Part shown: positions 16,110 through 23,899 of the stretch, in pieces
How the letters are laid out: each line of letters starts with the position of its first letter
Numbering within the stretch: the stretch's first letter is position 1
Source: Hyphomicrobiales bacterium
GTDB lineage: Bacteria; Pseudomonadota; Alphaproteobacteria; Rhizobiales; Kaistiaceae
Length of the DNA: 64,000 nt
Assembly (NCBI GenBank): GCA_017305635.1
Contig: JAFKKF010000007.1
Location: 381,330-445,329, forward strand
Reading direction: 5' to 3'
Position numbers and translations under genes: made by a program
The notes under the pieces: model-generated
Databases searched by the model: none
What the model was told of the DNA's origin: nothing
What the model saw: only the letters and a program-made list of their open reading frames with translations

Positions 16110-16406
16110 TCAGGTCCAGAGCCCGTCCGCGATCTCGGAGGCGACGAGCCTGCGCGCCTTGCGGATCAGGTCATCGCCGCAGGTATCGACATGGCCGAAG
16201 AACCGGGCGCGAGCGCCGTTCGCGGTCCAGTCGGCATAGGCGCAATATTCCCGCGCGCCGGATCGAAAGGCGCGCATGTCGCCGGCCCAATGGGGCTTGG
16301 GTTCGATGACGACGGTGATGCCGTCCCTGGTTTCCGGCCAGGGCAGGGACCGCTCGTGCGGCGGATGCTCGCGATCCGCCGCGAAGACGGCGTCGATCTC
16401 GGTCAT
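16110..16406 (-). CDS. Conserved small ICE protein, 98 residues
   Basis: A 98-residue soluble protein with no recognised domain: Val-Val-Ile-Glu-Pro-Lys-Pro-His-Trp, then Ala-Phe-Arg-Ser-Gly-Ala-Arg-Glu-Tyr-Cys-Ala-Tyr-Ala-Asp-Trp, then a charged C-terminus. It is the last gene of a three-gene operon with 4-base overlaps and is followed by a strong terminator. Together with its two neighbours it regularly lies between the strawberry-notch and parB genes on related elements; function unknown. Confidence 0.75.
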   Translation of the reverse strand: MTEIDAVFAADREHPPHERSLPWPETRDGITVVIEPKPHWAGDMRAFRSGAREYCAYADWTANGARARFFGHVDTCGDDLIRKARRLVASEIADGLWT

Positions 16407-16666
16407 GGCGCCTCTCCCGTCTCGGACTGCACGAAGCCCTCGGGATCGTCGGGGTCGGGCGGCAGATAGGCGTCGTAGGGGTTGCCGTCGGCGAGATGGC
16501 CGAAGGGCGTGAAGACGTAGTCGTCCTCGTCGCGGCCCACGGCGCAGATGACGTAGCGCGGGCGGCCCGTCACCGCGTCGAGGCACCCCATGAGCGCGAG
16601 ATTGCCGTCGCCAGCCGCGCGCAGCATGGTCTGGAAATTGCTCCGGGCATGGGCGGGAATGCTCAT
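16403..16666 (-). CDS. DUF6117 family protein
   Basis: An 87-residue acidic protein of the DUF6117 type: Met-Ser-Ile-Pro-Ala-His-Ala-Arg-Ser-Asn-Phe near the start, then Leu-Met-Gly-Cys-Leu-Asp-Ala-Val-Thr-Gly and Tyr-Val-Ile-Cys-Ala-Val, with an Asp/Pro-rich C-terminus. The family is confined to ICEs and plasmids and is uncharacterised. Both ends overlap neighbouring genes by 4 bases, so it is translated in a fixed ratio with them. Confidence 0.78.
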   Translation of the reverse strand: MSIPAHARSNFQTMLRAAGDGNLALMGCLDAVTGRPRYVICAVGRDEDDYVFTPFGHLADGNPYDAYLPPDPDDPEGFVQSETGEAP

Positions 16667-17079
16667 AGCGGACCTCCCTCGCCGGAGAGGGTCTGGTCGA
16701 GCCAGCCATCGGTGTAGATCCAGTCCACGGTCTCGCCGGTCGCGAGATCGAGGACGTGCGCGCCGCCGCCGAACCCGTCGAGGCGCGGTCGCGAGCAGGT
16801 ATTGGCATATTGGAAGCCCCATCTGCCGGTGAGGCCGAACTCGGCGGCGCAGCGCTTCACGAACTGGATGAGGCGCTCGGGATCGCCGGTCGCCTCGTCA
16901 CGCATCCAGAGTTGGCTGCCGCCATGCTCCGGCTGAATCGAGAGGAGGAAGCCTTCCGACGGCGGTTCCTCCGACGCGCCGTCCGCGGACAGCGTGTTGT
17001 AGAGGTCAAGCGCACGGGCGGCGTTTTCGGGCGTGCCGACATCGAGCAGACACGAGAAATGGGTGAAATAGTCGGCCAT
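16663..17079 (-). CDS. Conserved ICE protein, 138 residues
   Basis: A 138-residue acidic protein (Met-Ala-Asp-Tyr-Phe-Thr-His-Phe-Ser-Cys start) with Arg-Leu-Ile-Gln-Phe-Val-Lys-Arg-Cys-Ala and Thr-Gly-Arg-Trp-Gly-Phe-Gln-Tyr-Ala-Asn, ending with Trp-Ile-Tyr-Thr-Asp-Gly-Trp-Leu. The overall look resembles proteins annotated as hypothetical on Tra/Trb ICEs, and its strong negative charge would suit a DNA mimic, but this is speculation. It heads the three-gene operon. Confidence 0.75.
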   Translation of the reverse strand: MADYFTHFSCLLDVGTPENAARALDLYNTLSADGASEEPPSEGFLLSIQPEHGGSQLWMRDEATGDPERLIQFVKRCAAEFGLTGRWGFQYANTCSRPRLDGFGGGAHVLDLATGETVDWIYTDGWLDQTLSGEGGPL

Positions 17080-17175
17080 GACAGGCTCCTGAAACGAGAA
17101 AGCCCGGCCCGCGCGGCACTGCCGCGCAGACGTTCGACCTTGGGGCCGGACTCGGTTGCGGGATGATCGAAGGGG

Positions 17176-17397
17176 TCAGTAGCCGAACCGCCAGGATGGC
17201 CAGGGCTGGCCATCGTCGGCGGCGGCGACGGCTTCCGGCAGGTAGCCGGCATCGCCTTCGACCGGGGTGGGATCGCGCACCGGCGTCTCGTCGATGACGG
17301 TGACGCACACGACGAGACCGTCCTCGACCTCGACGTGAACGGGCACGAGGTACTGGAAGACGACGCGGCGCGCGGCGGATTGATCGGATGCGATCAT
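17176..17397 (-). CDS. Small conserved ICE protein, 73 residues
   Basis: A 73-residue protein with two predicted beta strands (Val-Val-Phe-Gln-Tyr-Leu-Val-Pro-Val-His-Val-Glu-Val and Leu-Val-Val-Cys-Val-Thr-Val-Ile) and an acidic tail ending Trp-Pro-Ser-Trp-Arg-Phe. The start ATG at 17397 has an AGG-rich upstream. No family name can be given with confidence. It lies 60 bases after parB, read in the same direction, and 96 bases before the next gene. Confidence 0.65.
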   Translation of the reverse strand: MIASDQSAARRVVFQYLVPVHVEVEDGLVVCVTVIDETPVRDPTPVEGDAGYLPEAVAAADDGQPWPSWRFGY

Positions 17398-17457
17398 GGA
17401 AGGTTTCCTTGGGGCGATGCGGGGAAGCGATCGCTCGCCGCTCCCCCGCCGCGAGGA

Positions 17458-19596
17458 TCATTCGGCTGCGATCGTCAGGGCGTCCTCGTCCTCGATCTCG
17501 TCGGTCTCCTCGCCGCCGTCGTCGCTGAGGAAATCCGGCAAGGCGGCCTCGTCTGCGGCGTCGGCCTCCGCGCCCGGTTCGACAGCCTGTCCATCGTTGG
17601 GATCGAACAGGCGCAGCGGTTCGGGCAGCCAGCCAGTGTCGGCCAGCAGGCGCTCGGCCTCCTTGGCCATGTCGCCCTTCTTCAGATGGTCGATGAGTTG
17701 GGCGGCCCGTTCGCCAGCGCCCTCCCGGACGGCTTCGAGGATGCGGGGTTTGGTGACGCGGCCGAGATAGTTGCCGACCGTCGGCCGCCAGCCCGCCGCC
17801 ACCATGTCGAGGCCAGTGGCGCGCGCCAGCCGGTCGGCCTGGGAGAGGCGGAGATCCAGCCCATGCTGGCTGACACCCGATCCATACGGGTTGGGCCGTT
17901 CGAACAGCGCATTCACGCCGTAGCTGACGCAATGGGCGAGCAGATCGAGGCGCGTGCCCGGGTCGAGAAGGGTAAGCCAGTCCCACAGCGCCTGGTCGTC
18001 GGCCGGGACGTGATCGCCCCAGCGCGCGTGCCGCTCGGCAATGTCCTGCGCCGCCGCGCTGTCCTTCAGTTCCTCCGATTGGGCGGAAAAGAAGATGTGG
18101 CGGACATTGGCCTCGAGGCAGCCGGTCGGGGCGGTGTGCCGGAAGGTGTCGCTGACCAGCTTGTGCAGCAGCAGGGTCATGGCGATGTCGGGATGCTCGG
18201 CGACGGCGTTGCGCAGCGCCAGCGTGCGATGCGCGGTCAGCTCGATGACGAGGCGCTCGGGCAGCGGTTTGATGCCGTCCTCCTCGTCGTCTTCCGGCTC
18301 TGCGGCCTGGCCGCCGACGGTGACGACGGCGCGTTGAACGGCGGGCGTGGCCGAATGGCGGGTGTCGCCGTCCGTCTCCGTCGTATCGTTACCTTCGGGG
18401 TCGACCGGGCGCTCGTCCTCGGGGCGGACATAGCCGCGGTCCACCGACAGCGAGCCGTCGGAGTCGAGGCTCACGAAGACGCCGGCGATGGCGATATCGG
18501 CCGGATCGTAGATGGCCGGTCGCTGCTCGAAGGCGTCGAGCGCCTGCTCGATCTCGCCGAGACGCGCGTCGATCTCGTCGGGCAGCTCGTCGGCTTCGGC
18601 ATATTCGGCCTCGAGCCGGTCATACTCGTCACGCAGCGCCTCGCGGGTGGCGCGTTCCTCCTCGGTCAGGTCGACCACCGTCCCGACCAGCTCGCGCGAG
18701 CCCTGCTCATGCCCGTAGGGAAAGCTCAGGGCCGCCTCGACCCATTTCCAGCCTTCGCCCGCGATCTCGTCGGCGACGATCTTCAGCTTCTCGGCCACCA
18801 GGCGGTCGAGCAGCCCGGCATCCTGAAGCCACCCGCCGTCGTCGGACTGGAACAGGTCGCGCAGCACGATGCCCCCGGCCGCTTCGTAGGTTTCGACGCC
18901 CACGAAGACGGCCCGCCGGTCGGAGGCCCGCACCGTGGTCTCGGTCAGCATCCGGCGGATGTGATAGGGCTCCTTCTGCCAGCCATCCTTGATCGTGTCC
19001 CAGACCTGCTGCTGGCGGTCATGGTCGGGGCTGACGGTGAAGGCCATGAGCTGTTCGAGGGTCATGCCGTCGTCGGCGTAGATCTCCAGCAGCGCGGGCG
19101 AGACGGAAGCGAGACGCAGGCGCTGCTTCACGACGGCGACGCCGACAAAGAAGGCGGCGGCGATGGCTTCCTCGGTCATGCCTTTGTCGCGCATTGCCTG
19201 GAAGGCGCGGAACTGATCGAGCGGATGCAGCGGCGCGCGCTCGATGTTCTCGACCAGCGAGACCTCGTCGACCAGGATGTCGCTGTTGGCGTCGCCGACG
19301 ACGCAAGGCACCGGCGCGGTCTTGGCCAGGCGTTTCTGCTTCGCGAGGAGTTCGAGCGCCCGATAGCGCCGGCCGCCGGCGGGCACCTCGAACATCCCGG
19401 TCTCGGCGCCATCGGCATCGAGGACGGGGCGGACATGCAGGGACTGGATGAGGCCGCGCCGGGCGATCGATTCGGCCAGCTCCTCGATCGAGACGCCGGC
19501 CTTGACCCGCCGGACATTGAACTGGCTCAGCACCAGCTTGTTGAAGGGGATGTCGCGCGCCGACGACAGGGTGATCTTCTGAATGGCAGTCGCCAT
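17458..19596 (-). CDS. parB: ParB-like nuclease/partition protein of ICE type
   Basis: A 712-residue ParB/RepB-family protein. The N-terminal ParB domain (about 10-120) has Asn-Val-Arg-Arg-Val, Glu-Leu-Ala-Glu-Ser-Ile-Ala-Arg-Arg-Gly-Leu-Ile-Gln and the CTP-binding-type box Gly-Gly-Arg-Arg-Tyr-Arg-Ala-Leu. Next comes a helix-turn-helix with Met-Thr-Glu-Glu-Ala-Ile-Ala. The remainder is a long, acidic helical region typical of ICE-type ParB proteins, which are about twice as long as chromosomal ParB. It is not adjacent to parA, so it may act in gene silencing or copy control rather than classic partition. The start at 19596 is preceded by GGAG and a conserved leader. Confidence 0.9.
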   Translation of the reverse strand: MATAIQKITLSSARDIPFNKLVLSQFNVRRVKAGVSIEELAESIARRGLIQSLHVRPVLDADGAETGMFEVPAGGRRYRALELLAKQKRLAKTAPVPCVVGDANSDILVDEVSLVENIERAPLHPLDQFRAFQAMRDKGMTEEAIAAAFFVGVAVVKQRLRLASVSPALLEIYADDGMTLEQLMAFTVSPDHDRQQQVWDTIKDGWQKEPYHIRRMLTETTVRASDRRAVFVGVETYEAAGGIVLRDLFQSDDGGWLQDAGLLDRLVAEKLKIVADEIAGEGWKWVEAALSFPYGHEQGSRELVGTVVDLTEEERATREALRDEYDRLEAEYAEADELPDEIDARLGEIEQALDAFEQRPAIYDPADIAIAGVFVSLDSDGSLSVDRGYVRPEDERPVDPEGNDTTETDGDTRHSATPAVQRAVVTVGGQAAEPEDDEEDGIKPLPERLVIELTAHRTLALRNAVAEHPDIAMTLLLHKLVSDTFRHTAPTGCLEANVRHIFFSAQSEELKDSAAAQDIAERHARWGDHVPADDQALWDWLTLLDPGTRLDLLAHCVSYGVNALFERPNPYGSGVSQHGLDLRLSQADRLARATGLDMVAAGWRPTVGNYLGRVTKPRILEAVREGAGERAAQLIDHLKKGDMAKEAERLLADTGWLPEPLRLFDPNDGQAVEPGAEADAADEAALPDFLSDDGGEETDEIEDEDALTIAAE

Positions 19597-19607
19597 GATC
19601 GTTACTC

Positions 19608-19680
19608 CGTGACGGGCGGCCGGGAAACTCTCTCTCGACCTCCAACCCGTCACGAAGCGAAGCGCCGCCCTCTCACTCTC
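19608..19680 (-). promoter_or_regulatory. Conserved leader upstream of parB (copy B)
   Basis: Shares CTCTCTCTCGACC, CAACCCGTCACG and GCCCTCTCACTCTCG (plus-strand reading) with the leaders of the helicase and ardC genes. The arms CGTGACGGG (19608-19616) and CCCGTCACG (19646-19654) are perfectly complementary across 29 bases, and the arm nearest the gene runs into the GGAG ribosome-binding site. A translational control hairpin is plausible. Confidence 0.6.
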
Positions 19681-19766
19681 GGAGGGCAGCGCCACGGAAG
19701 CGGAAAGGCGTGAAGCCGCAAAGCCGCGTTTGCGCCTTTCCGGTTTTCAGGCCGGTTTCGCGATGG

Positions 19767-20717
19767 TCATGCCGCCTGCCGTTCGTCGTCGGCCCTGCCG
19801 GCATCGGCGTCGGGCAGGAAGCCGAGCAGCCAGTCGGCCGCCTTGCTCGCCTGGGAGGCCGCACGGACGATGGCGCGGTTGTCCTCGCGCAGCACCTCGA
19901 GCCAGGAGCCGAGATAGTCGGCATGACGCACGGTAGGCGTGATGCCGAGCGAGGCGCAGCAGAAGGCGGCGTTGATCTCGGCGATCAGCTCCTCGAAAGC
20001 GTATTTCTTCGAGCCGAAGGAGCCCGAGAAGTCGCGATTCAGGCGCGAAGGGTGGCCTGTGGCGTGCCCCAGCTCGTGCAGGGCCGTGCGGTGCCAGTTG
20101 ATCGGCTCGAAATAGGCCTGCGGTGGGGGCACCTGCACATAGTCGGGCGCCGGAGCGTAGAAGGCGCGGTCTCCGCCGATGCGGAAATCGATGCCGGTCG
20201 CCCGGATCAGGGCCTCGACCTGCGGCTCGATCAGGCCGGGCGGAGGCGGTGGGGCCACAACGGCGACGTCCTCCGGCAGGCCGTCGCATTGCGCCGCGTT
20301 GAACACGGTAAAGCGCTTGAGGAAGGGGATGGCCGCGGCTTCCTCGCCGGTCTCGCGGGCGCGGCGTTTCTCGTCCTCGGGCGTGAAGCGGTCGGCATAG
20401 ACGACGGTGGTGCCGCGCTCGCCCCTGCTGACATTGCCGCCCAAGGACAGGGCCTGGCGGAAGGTGAGCCAGCTCTGGCCGGGAAAGCCGTGCTGGATTA
20501 CCGCGCCCCAGAGGATCAGCACGTTGATCCCCGAATAATGCCGTCCAGTCGCGGCGTTTCTCGGCATGGCGAGGGGCGCCTTGACTGAAGCCGAACCCCA
20601 AGGCTGGACCCAGGGGAAGCGGCCTGCCTCCAGCTCGGCGATGATCTTGCTGGTGATGTCGTCGTAAAGGCTCGTCCGGTCGGAGCCGGCACGCGCGCTG
20701 CGGTCATTCCTGAGCAT
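19767..20717 (-). CDS. ardC: ArdC-type antirestriction protein
   Basis: A 316-residue ArdC-like protein. The N-terminal single-strand-DNA-binding domain (about 15-140) shows Ile-Ala-Glu-Leu-Glu-Ala-Gly-Arg-Phe-Pro-Trp and the typical Tyr-Ser-Gly-Ile-Asn-Val-Leu-Ile-Leu-Trp. The C-terminal zincin-like domain carries His-Glu-Leu-Gly-His at 214-218 and a downstream Glu in Ala-Glu-Ile-Asn-Ala-Ala-Phe. ArdC of plasmid pSa is known to protect incoming single-stranded DNA from the recipient's restriction nucleases. The ATG at 20717 is preceded by GGGAG and the shared leader. It is transcribed divergently from the defence island. Confidence 0.92.
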   Translation of the reverse strand: MLRNDRSARAGSDRTSLYDDITSKIIAELEAGRFPWVQPWGSASVKAPLAMPRNAATGRHYSGINVLILWGAVIQHGFPGQSWLTFRQALSLGGNVSRGERGTTVVYADRFTPEDEKRRARETGEEAAAIPFLKRFTVFNAAQCDGLPEDVAVVAPPPPPGLIEPQVEALIRATGIDFRIGGDRAFYAPAPDYVQVPPPQAYFEPINWHRTALHELGHATGHPSRLNRDFSGSFGSKKYAFEELIAEINAAFCCASLGITPTVRHADYLGSWLEVLREDNRAIVRAASQASKAADWLLGFLPDADAGRADDERQAA

Positions 20718-20728
20718 CGCGGTTCTCC

Positions 20729-20800
20729 CGCGACGGGCGCCGGAGACCTCTTCTCCAGCCCTCAACCCGTCACGGAAAACCCGTCCGCACTCTCACTCTA
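20729..20800 (-). promoter_or_regulatory. Conserved leader upstream of ardC (copy C)
   Basis: Contains CAACCCGTCACG and ACTCTCACTCTA (plus-strand reading) in the same order as the other copies. The arms CGCGACGGG (20729-20737) and CCCGTCACG (20766-20774) pair with one G-T wobble over a 28-base spacer, almost the same geometry as upstream of parB, so the base change keeps the pairing. Confidence 0.6.
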
Positions 20801-20902
20801 TAGGGGCGTTGCGGGGCTCTCCCCGCTAGACAGGGGTCGGCCGAGACCCTGGCTCGGCCGCAGGGGAAGGCTTTCCCCTATCGGACTTGCCGGCAGGCAT
20901 TC

Positions 20903-20939
20903 TTGAAAACTGTCAGAAACTCGTATATGTTTCTAACAG
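20903..20939 (+). promoter_or_regulatory. Promoter and operator of the defence island
   Basis: A -35-like TTGAAA (20903-20908) and a TATGTT or TATATG -10 candidate (20924-20931) lie before the AbiEi gene. The inverted arms CTGTCAGAAAC (20910-20920) and GTTTCTAACAG (20929-20939) match at 10 of 11 positions and cover the -10. AbiEi-type antitoxins repress their own operon through inverted repeats, so this is the likely operator. Confidence 0.6.
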
Positions 20940-20950
20940 GAGAAAAGACG

Positions 20951-21544
20951 ATGACACGGCTCAGCGAACAGATTCTGACGCATGCGGCGGGCTTGCCCGA
21001 GGGCGCGCCGCTGTCCGCCAAGAGCCTGCTGCACCTTGGAACCCGGGCGGCGGTGGATCAGGCCTTGTCGCGTCTGACCGAGCGGGGACAGCTCATCCGC
21101 GCCGGGCGCGGTGTCTATCTGCGTCCCATCGCCAGCCGGTTCGGCCCGCGCACGCCTTCGGTCGAGCAGGCTGTCGAGGCCCTGGCGACCCAGAAGGGAG
21201 AGGTCATCGTCTCGAGCGGCGCGGCTGCGGCGAACGCTCTCGGCCTGACGACGCAGGTGCCCGTCCGCTCGGTCTATCTGACCTCCGGGCGTAGCCGCAA
21301 AATGCACCTCGGCAAACAGGTCGTGGAATTGCGGCATGCCCCGCGCTGGCAATTGGCCCTGGCCAACCGGCCGGCGGGGACGGCCGTGCGGGCGCTGGCC
21401 TGGCTCGGCCCGGAAAAGGCGGAAGCCGCGTTGACGACGTTGAAGCGCAAGATGCCGCCCGGCGCGTTCGGCGAACTGGTCGCCGCCGCGCCGCAGCTTC
21501 CGACATGGCTCGCCCAGAGCGTCGGCAAGGCGGCTTATGGCTGA
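20951..21544 (+). CDS. abiEi: AbiEi-type antitoxin (DUF6088)
   Basis: A 197-residue protein with an N-terminal winged helix-turn-helix (about 1-85: Gly-Thr-Arg-Ala-Ala-Val-Asp-Gln-Ala-Leu-Ser-Arg-Leu, then Leu-Ile-Arg-Ala-Gly-Arg-Gly-Val-Tyr). The C-terminal DUF6088 domain contains Val-Tyr-Leu-Thr-Ser-Gly-Arg-Ser and Val-Glu-Leu-Arg-His-Ala-Pro. Role: antitoxin and transcriptional repressor of a type IV system giving abortive infection and plasmid stabilisation. The ATG at 20951 follows an AGGAG site; it overlaps the toxin gene by 8 bases. It is the first gene of the plus-strand island. Confidence 0.9.
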   Translation: MTRLSEQILTHAAGLPEGAPLSAKSLLHLGTRAAVDQALSRLTERGQLIRAGRGVYLRPIASRFGPRTPSVEQAVEALATQKGEVIVSSGAAAANALGLTTQVPVRSVYLTSGRSRKMHLGKQVVELRHAPRWQLALANRPAGTAVRALAWLGPEKAEAALTTLKRKMPPGAFGELVAAAPQLPTWLAQSVGKAAYG

Positions 21545-22553
21545 GGCGTTTCTCCAGCTTTCGGCCGAGGAACGGCGCGATGCGCTTGGCGTCGCCGCCG
21601 ACCGCTCGGGCCGCCCCGCCCATCTTCTCGAAAAGGACGTGTGGGTGGTGTGGGCGCTATCGACGCTCTACGCCGCGCCGCTCGGCGAGCATCTGGTGTT
21701 CAAGGGCGGAACGTCGCTGTCGAAAGCCTACAAGGTCATCCGCCGGTTTTCGGAGGACGTGGATCTGACCTACGACATCCGGGCGATCGCGCCCGATCTG
21801 GTTGGGGACAATGGCGAGGGCCTGCCGAAAACCCGGAGCGAGGAAAAGCGCTGGTCCAGCGAGGTCCGCCGGCGCTTGCCGGCATGGGTGGCGGAGACCG
21901 TGCAGCCCTTGATCGGGAACGCGCTCGCCGCCGAAAGCCTGGTGGCCGCCGTCCGCGTCGAGGAGGAGAAGCTCTTCATCGACTATGAGGCGACGGCGGC
22001 CGGGTCCGGCTATGTCGCGCCCAGCGTCATGCTGGAGTTCGGCGCCCGCTCGACGGGCGAACCGGCCAGCCTGCGGGATGTCGTCTGCGACGCTGCGGGT
22101 CTGGTCGAGGGGCTGGTCTTTCCGGCCGCACGTCCGCGGGTCATGCACGCGGAGCGAACCTTCTGGGAAAAGGCGACCGCCATCCACGTCTTCTGCCTCC
22201 AGGAGCGGCTGCGCGGCGACCGCTTCGCCCGGCACTGGTACGATGTCGCCCGGCTGGATGAAGCCGGCTTCGCGGAAGCGGCGTTCGCCGATCGCGAGCT
22301 GGCGAACGCCGTGGCTCGCCACAAGTCGATGTTCTTCGCGGAGAAGGCAGCCGACCGCATGCCGATCGACTATGCAACTGCCGTCAACGGGGGCTTGCAA
22401 CTCGTGCCGGTTGGCGACGGAGCAAAGGCGCTGAAGGACGACTATGCCCACATGGTCGAGGACGGGCTGCTCTTCGACGACGCAGAGCCGTTCGAGGCGC
22501 TCATGGCGCGATGCGCCGACATAGCCACGCGCGCAAACAGCGCAGCGACGTAA
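21537..22553 (+). CDS. abiEii: AbiEii-type nucleotidyltransferase toxin
   Basis: A 338-residue toxin of the AbiEii family, a DNA polymerase beta-like nucleotidyltransferase; family members modify tRNA or bind GTP and arrest growth. Motifs: Lys-Gly-Gly-Thr-Ser-Leu-Ser-Lys at 56-63, Phe-Ser-Glu-Asp-Val-Asp-Leu at 71-77 with the two catalytic Asp, and the downstream Arg-Thr-Phe-Trp-Glu-Lys box near 205. It overlaps the antitoxin gene by 8 bases and ends 24 bases before the SIR2 gene, so both systems may share a transcript. Confidence 0.92.
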   Translation: MAEAFLQLSAEERRDALGVAADRSGRPAHLLEKDVWVVWALSTLYAAPLGEHLVFKGGTSLSKAYKVIRRFSEDVDLTYDIRAIAPDLVGDNGEGLPKTRSEEKRWSSEVRRRLPAWVAETVQPLIGNALAAESLVAAVRVEEEKLFIDYEATAAGSGYVAPSVMLEFGARSTGEPASLRDVVCDAAGLVEGLVFPAARPRVMHAERTFWEKATAIHVFCLQERLRGDRFARHWYDVARLDEAGFAEAAFADRELANAVARHKSMFFAEKAADRMPIDYATAVNGGLQLVPVGDGAKALKDDYAHMVEDGLLFDDAEPFEALMARCADIATRANSAAT

Positions 22554-22576
22554 GGAAACTGGGGGATCGGGGGTAT

Positions 22577-23899
22577 ATGAGCGAAGTCGAAGAGGAGCGG
22601 AAATTTCAGTTTCTACGGAACGGCGATGCCGATCCATCGGAACTCGACTGGAACAAGGGGATCGAGAGCGCCCGCCAAGCGATTTCCGAGGCCATGAACG
22701 CCAAGAATATCGCGTTTTTGCTCGGTGCTGGATGTTCCTCTCTGATGAGGGACAAAAAGGAACTCGGCATTGCGACCATGGCTCCCCTGGCCAAGGAGTT
22801 CTGCGGGGAAACCCTCGAGGCGCGGGCGGCGGGATTCTACGGTGATCCGCCGGTCGTAGGCGCTGCCCCGGAGCCGTGGCGGCTGACCAAGAGTGAACTC
22901 GACTATCTCGATGCGCTCGGGATCGATCTGGCGAAGGATTACAGCCGGAACCTGGAACGCTTGATGGAGGTGCTGTTCGCGCAGCGGTTCGTGCTGCGCC
23001 AGAGCGAGAATCCCGATCTTCACCCCTACCGCGCTGTTCTTGATGGCATCATCAAGAAGGTTCAGGATTTCCTATGGACCCGTGTCACCCAAGGGGCCTT
23101 CGTCACGGAGGGGGACACCACGGTGCGCGACCTCTATGAGCGGTTCTACAAGAAACTGGTCCTGCGAGATCGGTCCTTGCCCCGGCCATGGGTGTTCACG
23201 ACCAACTACGATCATTTCAGCGAATTGGCGATGGATCGCCTGGGCATTCCCTATGCCAACGGCTTTTCCGGCGTGGTTGAACGCCGCTTCAACCCGGCGA
23301 TCTTCCGCTATGCCCTGGCCGAGCAACTCGACGTCGCCAGCCGGAAATGGACCGCTGTCGATGCCTTCGTCTATCTCTGCAAATTGCATGGTTCCGTCAC
23401 TTGGACCGAGGACGATCACGGCCTGTTCCCGATCAAGGGGGTCTGGCCGCCTGAGTCCACGAACCAGATGCTGATCTATCCGACGCCGGCGAAGCAGAAC
23501 TCTTCGCTTGGCTCGCCCTATGCGGACCTGTTCCGGGAATTTCAGTCCAGGATCGTGCGCGAGCAGAGCGTTCTCATCACCGCCGGCTACGCCTTCGGCG
23601 ACGAGCACCTGAACAACATCATCTACCAGGCGCTGACGATCCCGACGTTTCGTCTGGTGATCTTCGCGGCGCCGGATACGGGCGGCGAGATCGCCAAGCT
23701 GCGGGCGCTGCGCGACCCGCGCATTTGGATCATCGGAGGTGATGGTCCTGCTGAGGGAGCCACGGCGCACTACTTCGACATGATCGTCGAGCACTTCATG
23801 CCGCAGCGCCCCAGCGACAGGATCGACGACGCCGTTCGCAAGGTGTTGTCCGATCTGGCGCCGAAAAGGGATGACGAGAAGAAGGATGACGGGGCATGA
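22577..23899 (+). CDS. SIR2-domain NADase-type defence effector
   Basis: A 440-residue SIR2-like protein. It has the nucleotide-binding Leu-Leu-Gly-Ala-Gly-Cys-Ser-Ser (48-55), Phe-Thr-Thr-Asn-Tyr-Asp-His-Phe (207-214), the catalytic-His segment Lys-Leu-His-Gly-Ser-Val-Thr-Trp (His271) and Ala-Gly-Tyr-Ala-Phe-Gly-Asp-Glu-His-Leu-Asn (336-346). In antiphage systems such domains degrade NAD when infection is sensed, often under control of a HerA hexamer. It lacks an extra sensor domain, so the partner probably supplies sensing. Its stop overlaps the HerA start (ATGA). The ATG at 22577 has only a weak GGGGG-rich site. The N-terminal 35 residues are charged and precede the fold. Confidence 0.88.
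   Translation: MSEVEEERKFQFLRNGDADPSELDWNKGIESARQAISEAMNAKNIAFLLGAGCSSLMRDKKELGIATMAPLAKEFCGETLEARAAGFYGDPPVVGAAPEPWRLTKSELDYLDALGIDLAKDYSRNLERLMEVLFAQRFVLRQSENPDLHPYRAVLDGIIKKVQDFLWTRVTQGAFVTEGDTTVRDLYERFYKKLVLRDRSLPRPWVFTTNYDHFSELAMDRLGIPYANGFSGVVERRFNPAIFRYALAEQLDVASRKWTAVDAFVYLCKLHGSVTWTEDDHGLFPIKGVWPPESTNQMLIYPTPAKQNSSLGSPYADLFREFQSRIVREQSVLITAGYAFGDEHLNNIIYQALTIPTFRLVIFAAPDTGGEIAKLRALRDPRIWIIGGDGPAEGATAHYFDMIVEHFMPQRPSDRIDDAVRKVLSDLAPKRDDEKKDDGA

Noticed and set aside
14549-16309. Plus-strand open frame of 586 codons
   Set aside because: Antisense to the 5' part of the helicase gene and its leader; repetitive Arg/Gly-rich translation.
17335-19713. Long open frame on the plus strand (792 codons)
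   Set aside because: Antisense to parB, with no start signal and Gly/Asp/Val-rich shadow composition.
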